From: Callorhinus ursinus
Lineage: Eukaryota > Chordata > Mammalia > Carnivora > Otariidae
Direction: 5' to 3'
Length of the DNA: 64,000 bases
Assembly: GCF_003265705.1 (NCBI RefSeq)
Contig: NW_020312904.1
Coordinates: 2,793,936 to 2,857,935, forward strand
Position 1 is the stretch's first letter, and the number at the start of each line of letters is the position of its first letter. Both the position numbers and the translations under genes were made by a program. Positions 1 through 11,434 of this stretch are shown piece after piece. Below the pieces are notes generated by a model. It searched no databases. It had not been told where the DNA came from and worked only from the letters and a program-made list of their open reading frames with translations.

Positions 1-1340
1 GAAGTGCAGTGCCCCACCAAAGGCTCACTCGTACTGGGGAAGGCCACCCCAGAACAGGACGCACACCTGGACAGCACCAAACACAGCTCCGGAGGGAGCG
101 GCCCCACTCTCCCAGATCTCTAGGGCCATGCCACACGCCAACGTGAGAGCCGGGGCGTGACCCACTGCGGGAAAGCCTCAGGGACCCAGCCACAGGTGCC
201 GACGTGACGACAAAGCTGGAGGGTGAGACCCAGGGCTCTTCACCGTGCTGCTCTGGGGGGCAAGGCAGAGCAGGGCGCAGCCTGCATGAACGAAACACCT
301 TCATCCCTGTGAAATCTTGCACCGCAGCAAGCGCCTGCTTGCCCTCCGTGAGGCCCATCTTGTGCACCCACTGAGCACTCTGCAGGACAGTACAGTGAGG
401 TGGAACCTTTGTCCTTGGCATCCCGATGCTATCAGCTGCTCTCCACCAGACTTTCTGATTGGAAAGCTTCCATGTGCTTCTGCTCCCAACACTGCCCTTC
501 AGACAAGAAGGTAGAGGGTCCTCTGAGGCCCAAGGACCTGGCTGAACTGTAGACAGGGAGGGAGACATCCAAGCCCCAGCGTGTTGGGGACACCGTCTCC
601 CCAGCCCCTTGCAGCTCACTGACCACACTCAGTCTTGTGGGAGAAGCCTCTGTATGTTCTGGCCGCTCTATCTTCCAGATGGTACGCTCTTTGCAGGCCA
701 GGATGGGAATGTTTGGGGCAAAGCATGTCCATGGCATGGCGGCCGAGCAGGTGCCCACCGCACAGCCCGGACCAAGAGAGCGGCTTCTACGGTGCACACA
801 AGGATGTCGGCACATCTGGCAGAGGACATGAACCTCAATGGAGTGGGTTGGTAGATTCAACAAAAACACGCCACTCCCTCATTTTCAGAAGCTGTGTCCA
901 CACCTCAAGGGCAACTGAGAACACAAGGTCATTACTGGGCAGTGAGCTACTGGGCTGTTAACAACACTGCCCTTCAAACCAGAGCTGGAACGGCACAGGA
1001 TAACGCTGCTGCTTCCACCAGGGATGCAAATTATTCTAAGTACTTGGTCACAGTTCTGCTGTACAAAGCAGGAAAGCAAATTCTAATACGTACAAAACAC
1101 TCATCAGAAAGAGGAGACTCACAGCAACCAGGTCTGACCTGTATGACTGCACGAATCATTTACCCCCTTCGTGTCTCAATCCCTCCTCTCCAGAAGGACG
1201 TGACCCCGAGCCCACCGAGAAGGCACTAGCCACCCACCCACTGCCGCAAGTGAGCCGAAGTCCGAACATCATCCAGAGAGTTCACACGGACAGAGGGAAC
1301 CCCTACAATCTCTGTCCCAACGCAGGCCTGCAGAAGAAAG
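1..1340. other. Intron, no recognised feature
   Basis: Moderately GC-rich unique-looking sequence. No exon with splice borders, no clear repeat and no RNA gene could be recognised. The open frames are short and unsupported. Confidence 0.6.
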
Positions 1341-1344
1341 GGCG

Positions 1345-1830
1345 GAAGGGTTAGATCACTAAGTGAAGAGTCCAGAGCCCAGGACTCAGCCCAGACGGCC
1401 TGGAGTCCTGACCTCAGAGAGAGAAAGGCTTTCAGTATGCGGAGACGGGTGCAGACACTAGCTCTCTGCCCAGTAGCAGCTGAAGACCTTGATCAGCTGA
1501 ACCTGTGTGTGCCTCCCTCTGCTGATGTGAGAAACGGGAATAACAGCATCGACTCCAAGGAGAAGTGATACAGTAACAAGGAAAGCTCTTCACAAGTTCC
1601 TGGCGAGGGGCGCCTGGGTGGCTCAGTCAGTTAAGAGTCCGACTCCTGATTGCGCTCAGGTCAAGGTCTCAAGGTCCTGGGATCGAGCCCAGTATCAGGC
1701 TCTGTGCTGAGCATGGAGTCTGCTTGAGATTCTCTCTCCCCCTCTCCTCCCACTCGCTCTCTCTAAAGAAATCATTAAAAAGAAAACAGTTCCTGGCATA
1801 TAAGCACCAAGCAAAGGTGAGCCACTACCG
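1345..1830 (+). repeat. MIR-like SINE split by a CAN-SINE
   Basis: The order of a MIR consensus can be followed: a gaccttgatcagctgaacc block, a 'gagaaacgggaataacagc' block, and a cagttcctggcatataagca tail that resembles the MIR end 'agtgcctggcacataagca'. A CAN-SINE at 1605-1787 interrupts it, and the duplicated agttcctggc on both sides is the insertion-site duplication. Divergence is high, so the outer boundaries are approximate. Confidence 0.6.
1605..1787 (+). mobile_element. CAN-SINE (tRNA-Lys-derived)
   Basis: The head contains GCGCCTGGGTGGCTCAGTCA (tRNA-derived A-box region), then a GGGATCGAGCCC B-box-like block, a CT-rich body and an A-rich tail. It is flanked by the 10-bp target-site duplication agttcctggc at 1595-1604 and 1788-1797. 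The CTGATTGC and TCTGTGCTGAGCATGG variants suggest an older subfamily. Confidence 0.93.
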
Positions 1831-2035
1831 CCGCCACCACGGCCACCGCCATCATCATCATCTGCACCACCTGTTTCTCCAGCTCCTCCCAAGAACTGCT
1901 GAACTGAACACCATAAACACCACGTCTCCATCCTGGAATGTAACCACCTACAAGCAGAGCCCACGGCCCACACGTCTCGATGTTCTAACACCGACCGCCA
2001 CAGGGGCTTTTACAGAAGTCTATGGAATGGACTGA

Positions 2036-2500
2036 AACCGCAAGGAGACCAGCACTTTAAAAACCGAAGTCATGGCCAGCCCACGGATTCTGAGGCTTGG
2101 CCGCCAGAAACGTGAAGCTGGACCAGCGGTTTCTCCCCCTGTCCCCCACAGGCCGTCCTGCGGCCTCTCTTAGGCACGAGGTGACAGAGATAATCTCCTC
2201 CACACAGACGTTGTAACCTCTGTCTTAAAATCAACCTCTACTTTCAGTTTGAGGTATCTAGAAAATAAATCAAATTTTTGCATCCATCCGAGGATACGTT
2301 TTCCTTCTATTAAAAAAAAAAAAAAATGATGAAAAAGGAAGCACCTTAACTTTACAAAACCTGGGACGAATTCCTTCAAGTTGTAAGGTTAAAAAGCACA
2401 GAATGAAAAGGTTTATTAAACACAAATAAAACATGGAGTATGTAGACTTTAATGCTAGCAAAGGAATTCAAATTTTAAAAGATTTTTAAGTGAATCCAAT
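2036..2500. other. Intron, no recognised feature; A-tract
   Basis: No gene or clear repeat was recognised. It includes an A-run at about 2311-2325 and becomes AT-rich toward 2500. Confidence 0.5.
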
Positions 2501-2504
2501 CAGC

Positions 2505-3245
2505 ATCAAATAGCACATGAAAAGGTGCCTGGCAGCACCAGTCATCAGGGAAATACAAACCAAAGCCACAAGCTATGGCTGCGCACCCAGGAGCACGGCG
2601 GTAACACAGAGACAGCGGCTACCACGTGTGGGTGAGGATGCGGGAGACCAGAGCCCTCCCACGCCGCTGGCGGGGAGCATGAGATGCTACAGCCCCTGTG
2701 GAAACCAGTCCCACAGCTCCTCCAACAGGTAAACACTGGGCCTCCACGTGACCCAGCACCTGCGCCCCGAGGTGTACGCCCAAGAGAAACGCATACACGA
2801 GTCCACACACACTCACGGCGGCATCACTTACAACAGCCAAAACGTGAACACAGTCCAAATGTCCATCAGCCGAAGAATGGACAGACAAAACGTGGTCCAA
2901 CCATAGAATGAAATCCTCAGCCTTGAAAGCAATGGCATCCAGACACGTGCGCTACAACATGGAGGAATCACAAGAACATTATGCTGAGTGGAAAAAGTCC
3001 ATCACAAAAGGCCACATACCACATGAATCCAGATATTGTATGAAAGGTCCAAAATAAGCAAAGCCACAGAGACAGAAAGTAAACTAGGAATTGCCAGGGG
3101 TTGCGGGGAGGAGGGCTGGGGAGTGAGCATGGATGGGCACAAGGGTTTTTCCTAAGAGGTGGAAATGTGTTGGAATTGGTGGTCATGGTCACACAACTCT
3201 GTGAATTCACTAAAAGCCACTGAATTATCTACCTTAAAAGAGAAG
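2505..3245 (+). mobile_element. Old L1 (L1M-type) 3' portion, sense
   Basis: Diverged ORF2 C-terminal and 3' UTR sequence. Landmarks in order are 'catcagggaaatacaaa', 'cacgtgacccagcacctgc', 'aatgtccatcagccgaagaa', 'ctcagccttgaaagcaatgg', and 'aattgccaggggttgcgg' just before the end. Many substitutions and no usable reading frame indicate an ancient copy. Ends are approximate. Confidence 0.8.
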
Positions 3246-4660
3246 CACGTGCTCAGGTAGCTAAGGAGGGGGGCAGACTGATCAATCAATCGCTTGATCA
3301 GACAGACTATCGCAGCAGGGGACAGGGACAGCTGATTTCCTGTCCCCTTTTCAATCACGGTCCTGCCCCGGTCCTGCCATGCAGTGGCCCACTCCACTGT
3401 TTCACTCTGCCATCCCTGACAGACGACCACTTCAGGTCTCAGCTATAAGACAACTTTGTTCTCTGAGCCGATTTCTGCTCAAGGAGATACACTGCAAAGT
3501 TGTGTCATGTGGAGAAAAATCACAAAGCAGCTTCTGCCCCCGGCATACGGCTATGGGGCCGATGCCAGGCCGCCCACCACCACCAGCTCCAATGAGCAGG
3601 CCATGAGGCTCATCAGTCACACCCAGATGGGGGAGGCGGGGAGGCTGGGAGGCCAGCCCTTGCCAGAAGTGAGGCAGGCAGCTCCCCCCAGAGTACATCT
3701 CTCTCCTCGTAATTACATTAACTGCAATTAGCTCTCTCCTCCTTCATAATTCCTTTGCTCTGACACCTGCTTCCAGAAGTCCTCTGGCTGTTGTTCAACC
3801 CCATCTTCCTGCAGGCGTTAGAACTCATGCTTGCCTACCCCGTGCTCCCAGAGGCACAGAGCCTCTCCAGCCCACGGTTCTGGATGAGCGTGCCTGTTTG
3901 TGCACCCTGTGTCTATTTTCACCAACCAATGGACACCTAGTCTTCATAACGAAATGAATTTCTCTTGTGTTCAGCCCTGAAATAAACTTAGCGATGACAG
4001 ATACTTCATTTCTTCCTCATAATTCAATCGCCCTTAAGGAAAAGTTTCATAAGTAATTAAATTGATTTTCCTTTCTGCTCGGGACACAGATCTATTTAGA
4101 ACCGCAAAGGAAGAGAAAGCATGACTTGTCAGGGAGGCTGGCGGCCGAGCGCGGGAGGAGCCGCGTCTCCCGGAGACCGGCTCGCAGGAAGCCTCTGCGG
4201 ACAGGGAGCTGAGCATGCCCCATCCTTCTTCCTAATTGACATGTGCTGTATACATTATATCCAGAAGGGTTTCCTGGGCGCTTTCTGGATCCAAAAAGGC
4301 TCTTAAATATTAATGCGGTTTGAATCCTTCTTGAATACTATTCAATTCTTATTATTGAAGCAAAAACGGAGACGCATGACATTAATGGCACGGCTAAGCA
4401 GCTGAAAGAATGTGAGCAGAGTAACCACTTCTAATTACTCACGAGAGAGTCCCTGAAACTCCCCAAGGAAACCAATCGTGGTGGGGATGCATAGGGCCCT
4501 CAGAAGTCAATAAGGCATCTTTACAAAGAACGAGGGGAAAAACGCCTCAGAACAAAGTTAAAACAAAACAGAGATGGCTCCATTACTGATAGTTAATGTA
4601 GACAGCATACAGAGCAGCCTGCCTTCCCCAGTGAAAAAGGAAAGAACAAAAGAACTCTGG
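3246..4660. other. Unique intron with AT-rich homeobox-like motifs
   Basis: No coding exon or clear repeat was recognised. 3705-4130 and 4290-4440 are AT-rich with several TAATTA/CAATTA-type cores. A small CpG-dense patch lies at 4138-4200. It could be a conserved non-coding element, but that cannot be judged from one sequence. Confidence 0.4.
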
Positions 4661-4664
4661 CACC

Positions 4665-4840
4665 ACTCATTCTCCCAGGCCTGGAGTCCAACCTGCTGCA
4701 AGGCCCCATGACCTTGACCAGGTTTCTCCACTGAATGAGCCTGGTTCTCCCGGCTGGAATATGGAATCCTTCTCAGACCGAATACACGTAGAACACTGGG
4801 CACAGTGCCCAACACACCAAGAGTAGGCATTCCTGCCGAA
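4665..4840 (+). repeat. MIR-like SINE
   Basis: The layout matches MIR: 'catgaccttgaccaggtttctcc', 'tgaatgagcctggttctcc', then 'ggcacagtgcccaacacacc' in place of the consensus 'agtgcctggcacatagta'. It is strongly diverged; no duplication was seen. Confidence 0.55.
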
Positions 4841-4948
4841 ACAATCCCAAGGCCTCATTTTTCTTGCAGGGAGTGGGAAGAGGAAGGATAAAGGGCCGAC
4901 CATCCAGGTCCAGGTTTTGCAACTTAACTTACCACAACACCAATTTTT

Positions 4949-5142
4949 TATTGTTATGTTAATCACCATACATTACATCATTAGTTTTTGATGTAGTGTT
5001 CCATGATTCATTGTTTGTGCATAACACCCAGGGCTCCATGCAGAACGTGCCCTCTTTAACACCCATCACCAGGCTAACCCATCCCCCCACGCCCCCCTCT
5101 AGAACCCTCAGTTTGTTTTTCAGAGTCCATCGTCTCTCATGG
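4949..5142 (-). mobile_element. 5'-truncated L1, 3' UTR only, with TSDs
   Basis: Antisense copy of the L1 3' end. It matches the 3' UTR of the young L1 at 47.5-47.8 kb, including the ATGAGAGACGATGGACTCTG start, the 'gggggatgggttagcc' block and the end near the A-tail. It is flanked by the 16-bp duplication cacaacaccaattttt (4933-4948 and 5143-5158). It is only 194 bp, a typical severely 5'-truncated insertion. The low divergence indicates a relatively recent event. Confidence 0.92.
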
Positions 5143-5159
5143 CACAACACCAATTTTTA

Positions 5160-6075
5160 AATTTGAATTATCAGCTGGCCACGTGCAGAGCACACACAGG
5201 CCCCAACCCCACAGAGCAAGGGGCGCATCTGCAAAGCCCGGCTCCGCCCCACGGCCAACAACACCCACCCAGGTGCTCCAGAGCCGCTGGGGTCCCCCGT
5301 GCTGCCCCAAGTTAAGAAAGGTGACACAAGCCCTCTCTGCCATTCACTGAGACATAAGAACCAGGGGTCATTAACAGCCTTCCAGAGCCAGGCCACGTGA
5401 GAGGCAGTGCAGGCGTGCCTCCCCCCGCCAAGTCCATCTGACACTGACCTGCAATGACTCCACACCCACATTTCCAGAAGGCTCTCAGACACCCCAGGGG
5501 ACCACCTGCAGACTATGGACTGGACACTGCAAGAACCCATGGCATATCAGGGAAAATGACCACCATTTGTCATCTGAATCCCACAGACACTTTATTTTTA
5601 AGCCATTTTACAAATAATTTACAGAATTAAGAAAAGAGGGAAGGTAAAAGACAACTTTGTTAGAAATTTTAACATGATTTTAAACATAGTAGACTTTTCC
5701 CCCATATTTTCCTAGTTTTGAAGATACAAAAGGCTCCAAATAGACAACAGCCCTTGCAAGCAAATCACTGCTCACCCGTGTCATGACTGAGGCCAGATCA
5801 CACCCGTATTGTAAACACTGGTGACAACTTACGGACTCCTGTAGTGCGCTGCTTGTCAGGACTGTGGTTCTTGCTGTACCAACACTGTCAAAATGCAATC
5901 ATGGTTCCAGGTCTCAAATTCTTCTCTGATACATCCTCACTTGTCATGACTTCTGGTTCTTGCACTTGCTTTGTTCAAATTCAGTCAAATTCCTAGATTT
6001 CAAATTCATCTCCAAAAGGCTTCAGTTGATTATTACTTGTAGTAATAATCTACTGAATATATAATCTACTGTTTT
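5160..6075. other. Intron, no recognised feature
   Basis: No exon, RNA gene or clear repeat was recognised. 5580-6075 is AT-rich. Confidence 0.5.
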
Positions 6076-6088
6076 CAAAATTCAATAC

Positions 6089-6287
6089 TTTTTTTAAAGA
6101 TGTATTTATTTATTGGAGACAGAGAGAGAGAGCAGGGGGAGGAATAGAGGGAGGGGGAGAAAGTCCCAAGCAGACCCCGCACTAAGCTCGGAGCCCGACA
6201 CTGGGCTTGATCCCAGGACACCGAGATCACGACTTGAGCCGAAACCGAGAGTCAGTCACCCAACCGACTGAGCCACCCAGGCGCTCC
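6089..6287 (-). mobile_element. CAN-SINE
   Basis: Antisense copy. It starts with the T-rich complement of the tail and AGATGTATTTATTTATT, then GA-rich sequence, and ends GAGCCACCCAGGCGCTCC. Flanked by caaaattcaatac at 6076-6088 and 6288-6300. Confidence 0.94.
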
Positions 6288-6894
6288 CAAAATTCAATAC
6301 TTTTGAATCTGTTGTGGGCTACGATTTTGTTGAAGGGAAGACAGCGATCTTCTCTGCTATGGTAACGCAAAGAATTTTCACGTTTTGGTTTATGGACACC
6401 AGTGAGAACGATGAGCCAGTGCTTTCCTCCATTTGTACGACTTCCTCTTCACGCCTTCCAGTCACCTCTTGAGCACACACCTGCTCTCAGCATTTGTCCC
6501 CTGTGTCCAAGTTTGACCCACAAACGTCAGTCATGGAAAACAAAATACAGATCTTTTTGGCAAGAGAGGACAGTCCTCATAATTGCCACAAAATATTATG
6601 TGATGAAGTCCTTCCTGTTGAATGATGAACCGGACGAGAAAGCAGCTTTCCTTCACGTCCCGAGAATTCCACGGTCCACTCACTGACGTCTGCACCTGAG
6701 ACGCTGTCAACTGAATGTCGACAGGACGTCTAGACGGATGCTCTCCGCCTCTCTGCACCCAACTTCCAGTGCACCCAACAGTGGGCAAGGGTCTTCCTCT
6801 GCCATTCTCCTCTTCATCATTATGGGTGGAATATAAAAAAATGCCAAATGCTCTATGTTCAATAAAAGCTTAAAAAAAAAAAAAAAAGACTACA

Positions 6895-7080
6895 GGGGCG
6901 CCTGCAACTGGTTGAGCGTCTGTCTGCCTTCGGCTCAGGTCATGGTCCCGGGGTCCTGGGATCGAGTCCCACATCGGGCTCCTTGCTCCGCGGGGAGCCT
7001 GCTTCTCCCTCTGCCTGCTGCCCCCATGCTTGTGTGCACTCTCTCTCTCAAATAAATAATCTTAAAAAAAAAAAAAAAAA
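6895..7080 (+). mobile_element. CAN-SINE
   Basis: Head, GGGATCGAGTCCC block, CT-rich body and AAATAAATAATCTT plus A17 tail. The duplication is an A-run followed by gactaca, seen before (to 6894) and after (to 7088) the element. The head has a short deletion (GGGGCGCCTGCAACTGG in place of GGGTGGCTCAGTCGG). Confidence 0.92.
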
Positions 7081-7089
7081 AGACTACAA

Positions 7090-7750
7090 AAATGCCTCCA
7101 GACTTCTTTCACATGTTGTTGAAAGACAATGCAATTGTCTGGGAAACACAATGAGAAAACTAAGGGATCACATAAAAGGGATGGTTTATTTCACTACGAC
7201 ATGATTCTTCTGGATGATTCCATCTCTTACTCCTCCACCCTCTCCCTATTTGAGTCTTAGTTTTACCAGAGTTAAGAATAATCAATGAGTAATGATAACA
7301 CAATTCCCAGGATGAAAAACCAGCAAAATATTTTAAGATACAGAAAAAAAATTAAAATCATTAAGATCTGACACTATATCTTCGATTTATAAAAAGGTCC
7401 AATGGACTATACAGTAGCTGCAAGACAAGAATGGATTTTACTCTATTTTTCAAAAGTAAGTAGATTTTCTCCCTGAGCTTTGAAGAACAGAATAAAAGTC
7501 ATCAAATATCAAATCTTACAAACAGTTTGAAATGTTCAAACAGTAAACTCAAAAACGAAAGTACTGAATTGGACCCTGAGGGTCTACAGAAGGTTAATAG
7601 CCTTCTTCAAAACTGAAGAACATGTCTGTAGCCTCAGGCCCGATCATGGGTCCGCCAGAGAACCCTACTTGCCCCTCTCCCCGAAAAAACGCAAGGTTAT
7701 GTTTGTGAGTGTAAATATGAATCTTGAGAATGATAACACTCTTAACTGAA
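7090..7750. other. AT-rich intron, no recognised feature
   Basis: No exon or clear repeat was recognised between the two SINEs. Confidence 0.5.
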
Positions 7751-7764
7751 TTTGACAAAACTTT

Positions 7765-7963
7765 ATTTTTTTAAGATTTTTTATTCATTTGAGAGAGACA
7801 GAGAGCGCGAGCCAAGAGAGCACACCAGGGGAAGCGGCAGGCAGCGGGAGAAGCAGGCTCCCCGCGGAGCAGGGAGCCCGATGTGGGGCTCAATCCCAAG
7901 ACCCTGGGATCATGACCTGAGCCGAAGGGAGATGCTTAACTGACTGAGCCACCCAGGCGCCCC
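7765..7963 (-). mobile_element. CAN-SINE
   Basis: Antisense copy ending ACTGAGCCACCCAGGCGCCC. The duplications are ttgacaaaacttt (7752-7764) and ttgaccaaacttt (7965-7977), differing at one base. It is close to the expected young consensus. Confidence 0.94.
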
Positions 7964-7979
7964 ATTGACCAAACTTTGA

Positions 7980-10590
7980 GCAGTCCCTCAGTCGAGCCTA
8001 ATTACTGAGGAGCAGAGTGGGTTAGACATCCTCGGGTCAGGTCAGTAAGTGCTCAGGACTGACTTTCTGCTCTGCCGGCCTGGTGTGTCCACACACGCGA
8101 GAGCTCTGTGAGCAAGGCCCCTCCTCACATTTTGTTCTTTATTCAGGGATCCATTGCAGAGCCTGAGCAGCTACCTGACAGCCCTTCTCCAAATCCAACA
8201 GAAAGATCCATAATTACCTCGAACCTGTCTCATGCTCTGCTTGTCTGCCTGTCCGCAGACCTTGCTTGGTGATGGAGGTCATCAAAGGGGGACCTAAAAG
8301 CCGCCGCAAGCCCAGGGATGGGGGGTAGGGGGCCAAGGCGGGGAGGTGCTCGCACTGCTTGCATATCGGAATTATTTCTGGAGGACTCCTAAGTCCTAAG
8401 CACTCCCAGCCAGGGAGGCCGTGCAGGGCACCCAGAGGGGAAGGCAGCCCCCAGTGGACCCCGCCCAGCAGGACACACCGGCTGTGCCGTCCTGGGCACG
8501 CCATCCCCAGCCTGAGCCTTCTGTACCCACCTGGCGGGCATGCCTACCTGACGTCCAGGTAACTAACTAACTCTCCTCCACTGCACCTCTGCTCGCTGCT
8601 CAGAGGGACGCTGTGACTAAAATTGTGCCTGACTCTAGTTTCTTTGGAAAACTGGTCCTGGAAAGAGCGGCACATGCTAGGCCTGGCGCTAGATGCGAAC
8701 AGCTCCAAGGCAGGAACAGGTGGTTGGCGGGCCTTCCACAGAACATCAAAAAGTCAGGAGGGAGGAAATGCAAGTAACAAAGGACAATGGCAGCCGCCAA
8801 GCCACCCATCTCCCAGTATTCCCTCTCAAAACAACACCGAACACAAAGGGGAAAATAAAATTACACTAAAACCACGGCCACATAGCTTGGCAAGTGAGAA
8901 TGCCCCCTTCAAAGGAACAGTCCGTGGAGCAGATATGCACCCCATCTCAGCATGCGGTCCCCCTCGCTCCCACCACCCACGCACACAGTGAGGGAGACCG
9001 AGCGGAGCCGGCCACTCTTTGCACAAGCAACCGTGCCACGGACCCCTGAGCCTGAGGGCCAGCTCCACTCGGGATCATCAGTGTGGAGAAACGGGCAGTC
9101 AGAATCCGACACCACATTGCAGTCCGCACCAGTCCACCTCCCGCTCTGCTCCGACAGGCAGCACGCTGCTGGAAAGCATGGGTTTGGGGTGGCGGCCATG
9201 GTGACGCGGGGCACCCGATGGCTGGCCTCAGGCGGCTCCATCACCACACAGAGGCTCCCAGGCCCTGTGGTAATGTGGGTCCTGCAGGGACGGCCTGGGT
9301 GATGGCTCCGAGCGCGCTGTCATCCAATGCAGTGAACTCGTTATGGCGCACTTCTTTCCGTGAATCAAGCCTCACTCTGGCTGGCAGAGCACATGCGCCT
9401 CCAAGCTCACACATGGTTCTGTACGTGATCAGAAAAGAAACCCCCTAAGACCAGAATAAGGTATTCCTTCACAATTAATCAATCTGTAAGCAGGGATTTT
9501 TTCCCCCAAGTTGTAGCACAGAATTGGAAATACAGAGAAAACAACAGATCACTGAAGATATCGTAAGGATCTCGTAACTGAATGCCATCAATTAAAAAAA
9601 ACTCCCAATGAAATTTCTATGGGTAAAATAAAAATGTAGGACATGCCAGAGCCAGGAAGAGGGAAAAGCACACCTCCAAAGTGAGCTGCGTCAGAGCACT
9701 GGTGACCATACCCGGGTGCCCATGAGCTGGTCTGTCGCCTGCACAGAGTGTCCCCTCCACAGAGTGTCCCCTCCACGGCCGGCCCCCCAAGGGCACATCG
9801 TGCAGGGCGGTCTCACCAGCGCTGTCCGCCATCCATGGCTGCAGAGGACCCAGGCCAGCGCCCCGGCCTGAGAAGCTGTCACACCTCACCAACGGCTCAT
9901 GTGACACACAGTACTGGAAGGACCTGTGTGCAGGTACCTATGTGTGAATGACTTGGGAAACTGGTACTAAACTGGTAATAACTTGGTCTGAAAGTGGCCT
10001 TGGGACTTCCATGATCACCTTGGAAACACGCCGGGACACCAGAAGGCGAAGAGGACAGTCACTGACGTGTCACCTAAGAACTGTTCTGTGAGTCTCCGAC
10101 TCCAACAGAGCAGAATATAAAAAGGCAAGGAGAGCTACCATCTACGGGAGGAAGGATGAGGTTCTTCAAATGTAAGTGGCAGAGCCTTCCATGAGCCCAC
10201 GCTGCCGTGCAAGGCTTTACTGCTCACGGGGATTCCTGACCCAGACCCAGGAAACAGGGTCCGTGTGCAGCGTGTGGGGCCAGCTGTCCCTCCGGAGGGA
10301 AGACCTGTGGGCATGGGCATGCGCATGCTTCACGGACCCAAGAGCAAACCTTCTTGAGAATGAAGTCACCTGGAAGAGGCTGTTGGTCAAACATTGTGCT
10401 TCTGCAACACAGGCACGTACCAAGCCTGAGGACTGCATCCCCGGCTTCCCAGCCCATTGCTGTTTTACTACACATACCTGCACGCACGTGCACATGCACG
10501 CACGCGCACACACACCCTGTTCTTTCCTGAGCTCCTAATTAGGCCAGCTGAATAAGATTCTTGCAGGCTGAAAACTCAAATGTCAATACT
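7980..10590. other. Unique intron, no supported gene
   Basis: GC-moderate sequence. Overlapping open frames occur on both strands around 8.6-9.9 kb, but none shows a family signature, splice borders or consistent coding bias. A 16-bp tandem duplication (acagagtgtcccctcc) lies near 9740-9772. A CA/CG-alternating tract lies at about 10475-10515. Confidence 0.5.
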
Positions 10591-10599
10591 GGGGAGTGT

Positions 10600-10775
10600 G
10601 TTAATTACTCCTGGCTCTCCAATTAATTCACCAAGTCACTTAACATCTTTGAGCTCTAGCCCGTGTCGAACAGGCTCACACGCAAATACTAAAGTATCTA
10701 CCAATGAATGCGGTGCATGTGTAAGCACAGAGACACAGACACAGGTCCTGTCACAAGCTAGCATATCAAGGACCC
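10600..10775 (+). repeat. Possible MIR fragment
   Basis: 'caagtcacttaacatctttgagc' resembles the MIR block 'caagttacttaacctctctgagc'. The remainder is too diverged to follow with certainty. Confidence 0.4.
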
Positions 10776-10914
10776 ATTCGTAATTAATGTCTGGAACACA
10801 CCAAAGCCAGAGTGAGATGGCAATCTCTTACGTGGCTGGCAGGTGTAGGCCCTCAAGCATCTTCCTGGTAAATAACCCACAAACGTCATCAAGACTTAGA
10901 AATACTCACAAGCA

Positions 10915-11063
10915 TGATGCAGAAATGCCTCTTCTAAGAATGCATGACAAGAAAATAATCCAAAATGCGATCAAGAATTTATTTACAGATACTGTAACAG
11001 TGAAAAAGCAGAAACCACCTAGATGTTCATCAAAAGAAAACCACCAGGCTATGCTATCTCCTC
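10915..11063 (+). mobile_element. Old L1 ORF2 fragment, sense
   Basis: Landmarks match L1 ORF2 near its C-terminus: 'gaaatgcctcttctaagaatgc', 'agaaaccacctagatgttcatc' and 'accaggctatgct'. It is interrupted downstream by an MLT1-type LTR. Confidence 0.6.
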
Positions 11064-11077
11064 TCACTGGAATGAGG

Positions 11078-11434
11078 GCCCTCAATGGTCTGAGTGTCTC
11101 CATCCCCCTAAAATCCACACGTTGAATGCTGACCCCCAGAGATGATGGCGTTAGGGGCTGGGGCCTTGGGGAGGTGCTTAGGAAGGAGCCCCCATGCGTG
11201 GGGTCAGTGTTTTATAAAGGGCCCCACAAAGCTCCCTTGCTCCTTCACCACGTGGGCACACAGCGAGGAGAGAGGATGTCGGCTCACAAGCAGGGGAGAA
11301 GCCTGCACCAGAGCACGGCCATGCTGCTGTGCTGACCCCACACATCCAGCCTCCACAACTCTGAGAGATGAATTTCTGTTGTTAGAAGCTACCCACTCTC
11401 CTGTTTGTCGCTGAAGCCCTGCCGGACTAAGATG
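11078..11434 (+). mobile_element. MLT1-type MaLR solo LTR
   Basis: The block order of MLT1 LTRs is followed: 'ctcaatggtctgagtgtctcc', 'acgttgaatgctgaccccc', 'gatggcgttaggggctggg', 'ataaagggccccac', 'acagcgaggagagaggatg', 'ttctgttgttagaagctacc' and 'gccggactaagatgg'. No internal retroviral-like coding sequence is attached, so it is a solo LTR. The subfamily is uncertain. Confidence 0.75.

Noticed and set aside
6895..7055. tRNA-like A and B boxes in the SINE copies as tRNA genes
   Set aside because: The tRNA-derived heads belong to CAN-SINEs with CT bodies, A-tails and duplications. No cloverleaf with an intact anticodon arm.
11078..11434. Endogenous retrovirus with coding genes
   Set aside because: Only an MLT1-type LTR is present. 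No gag, pol or env sequence flanks it.
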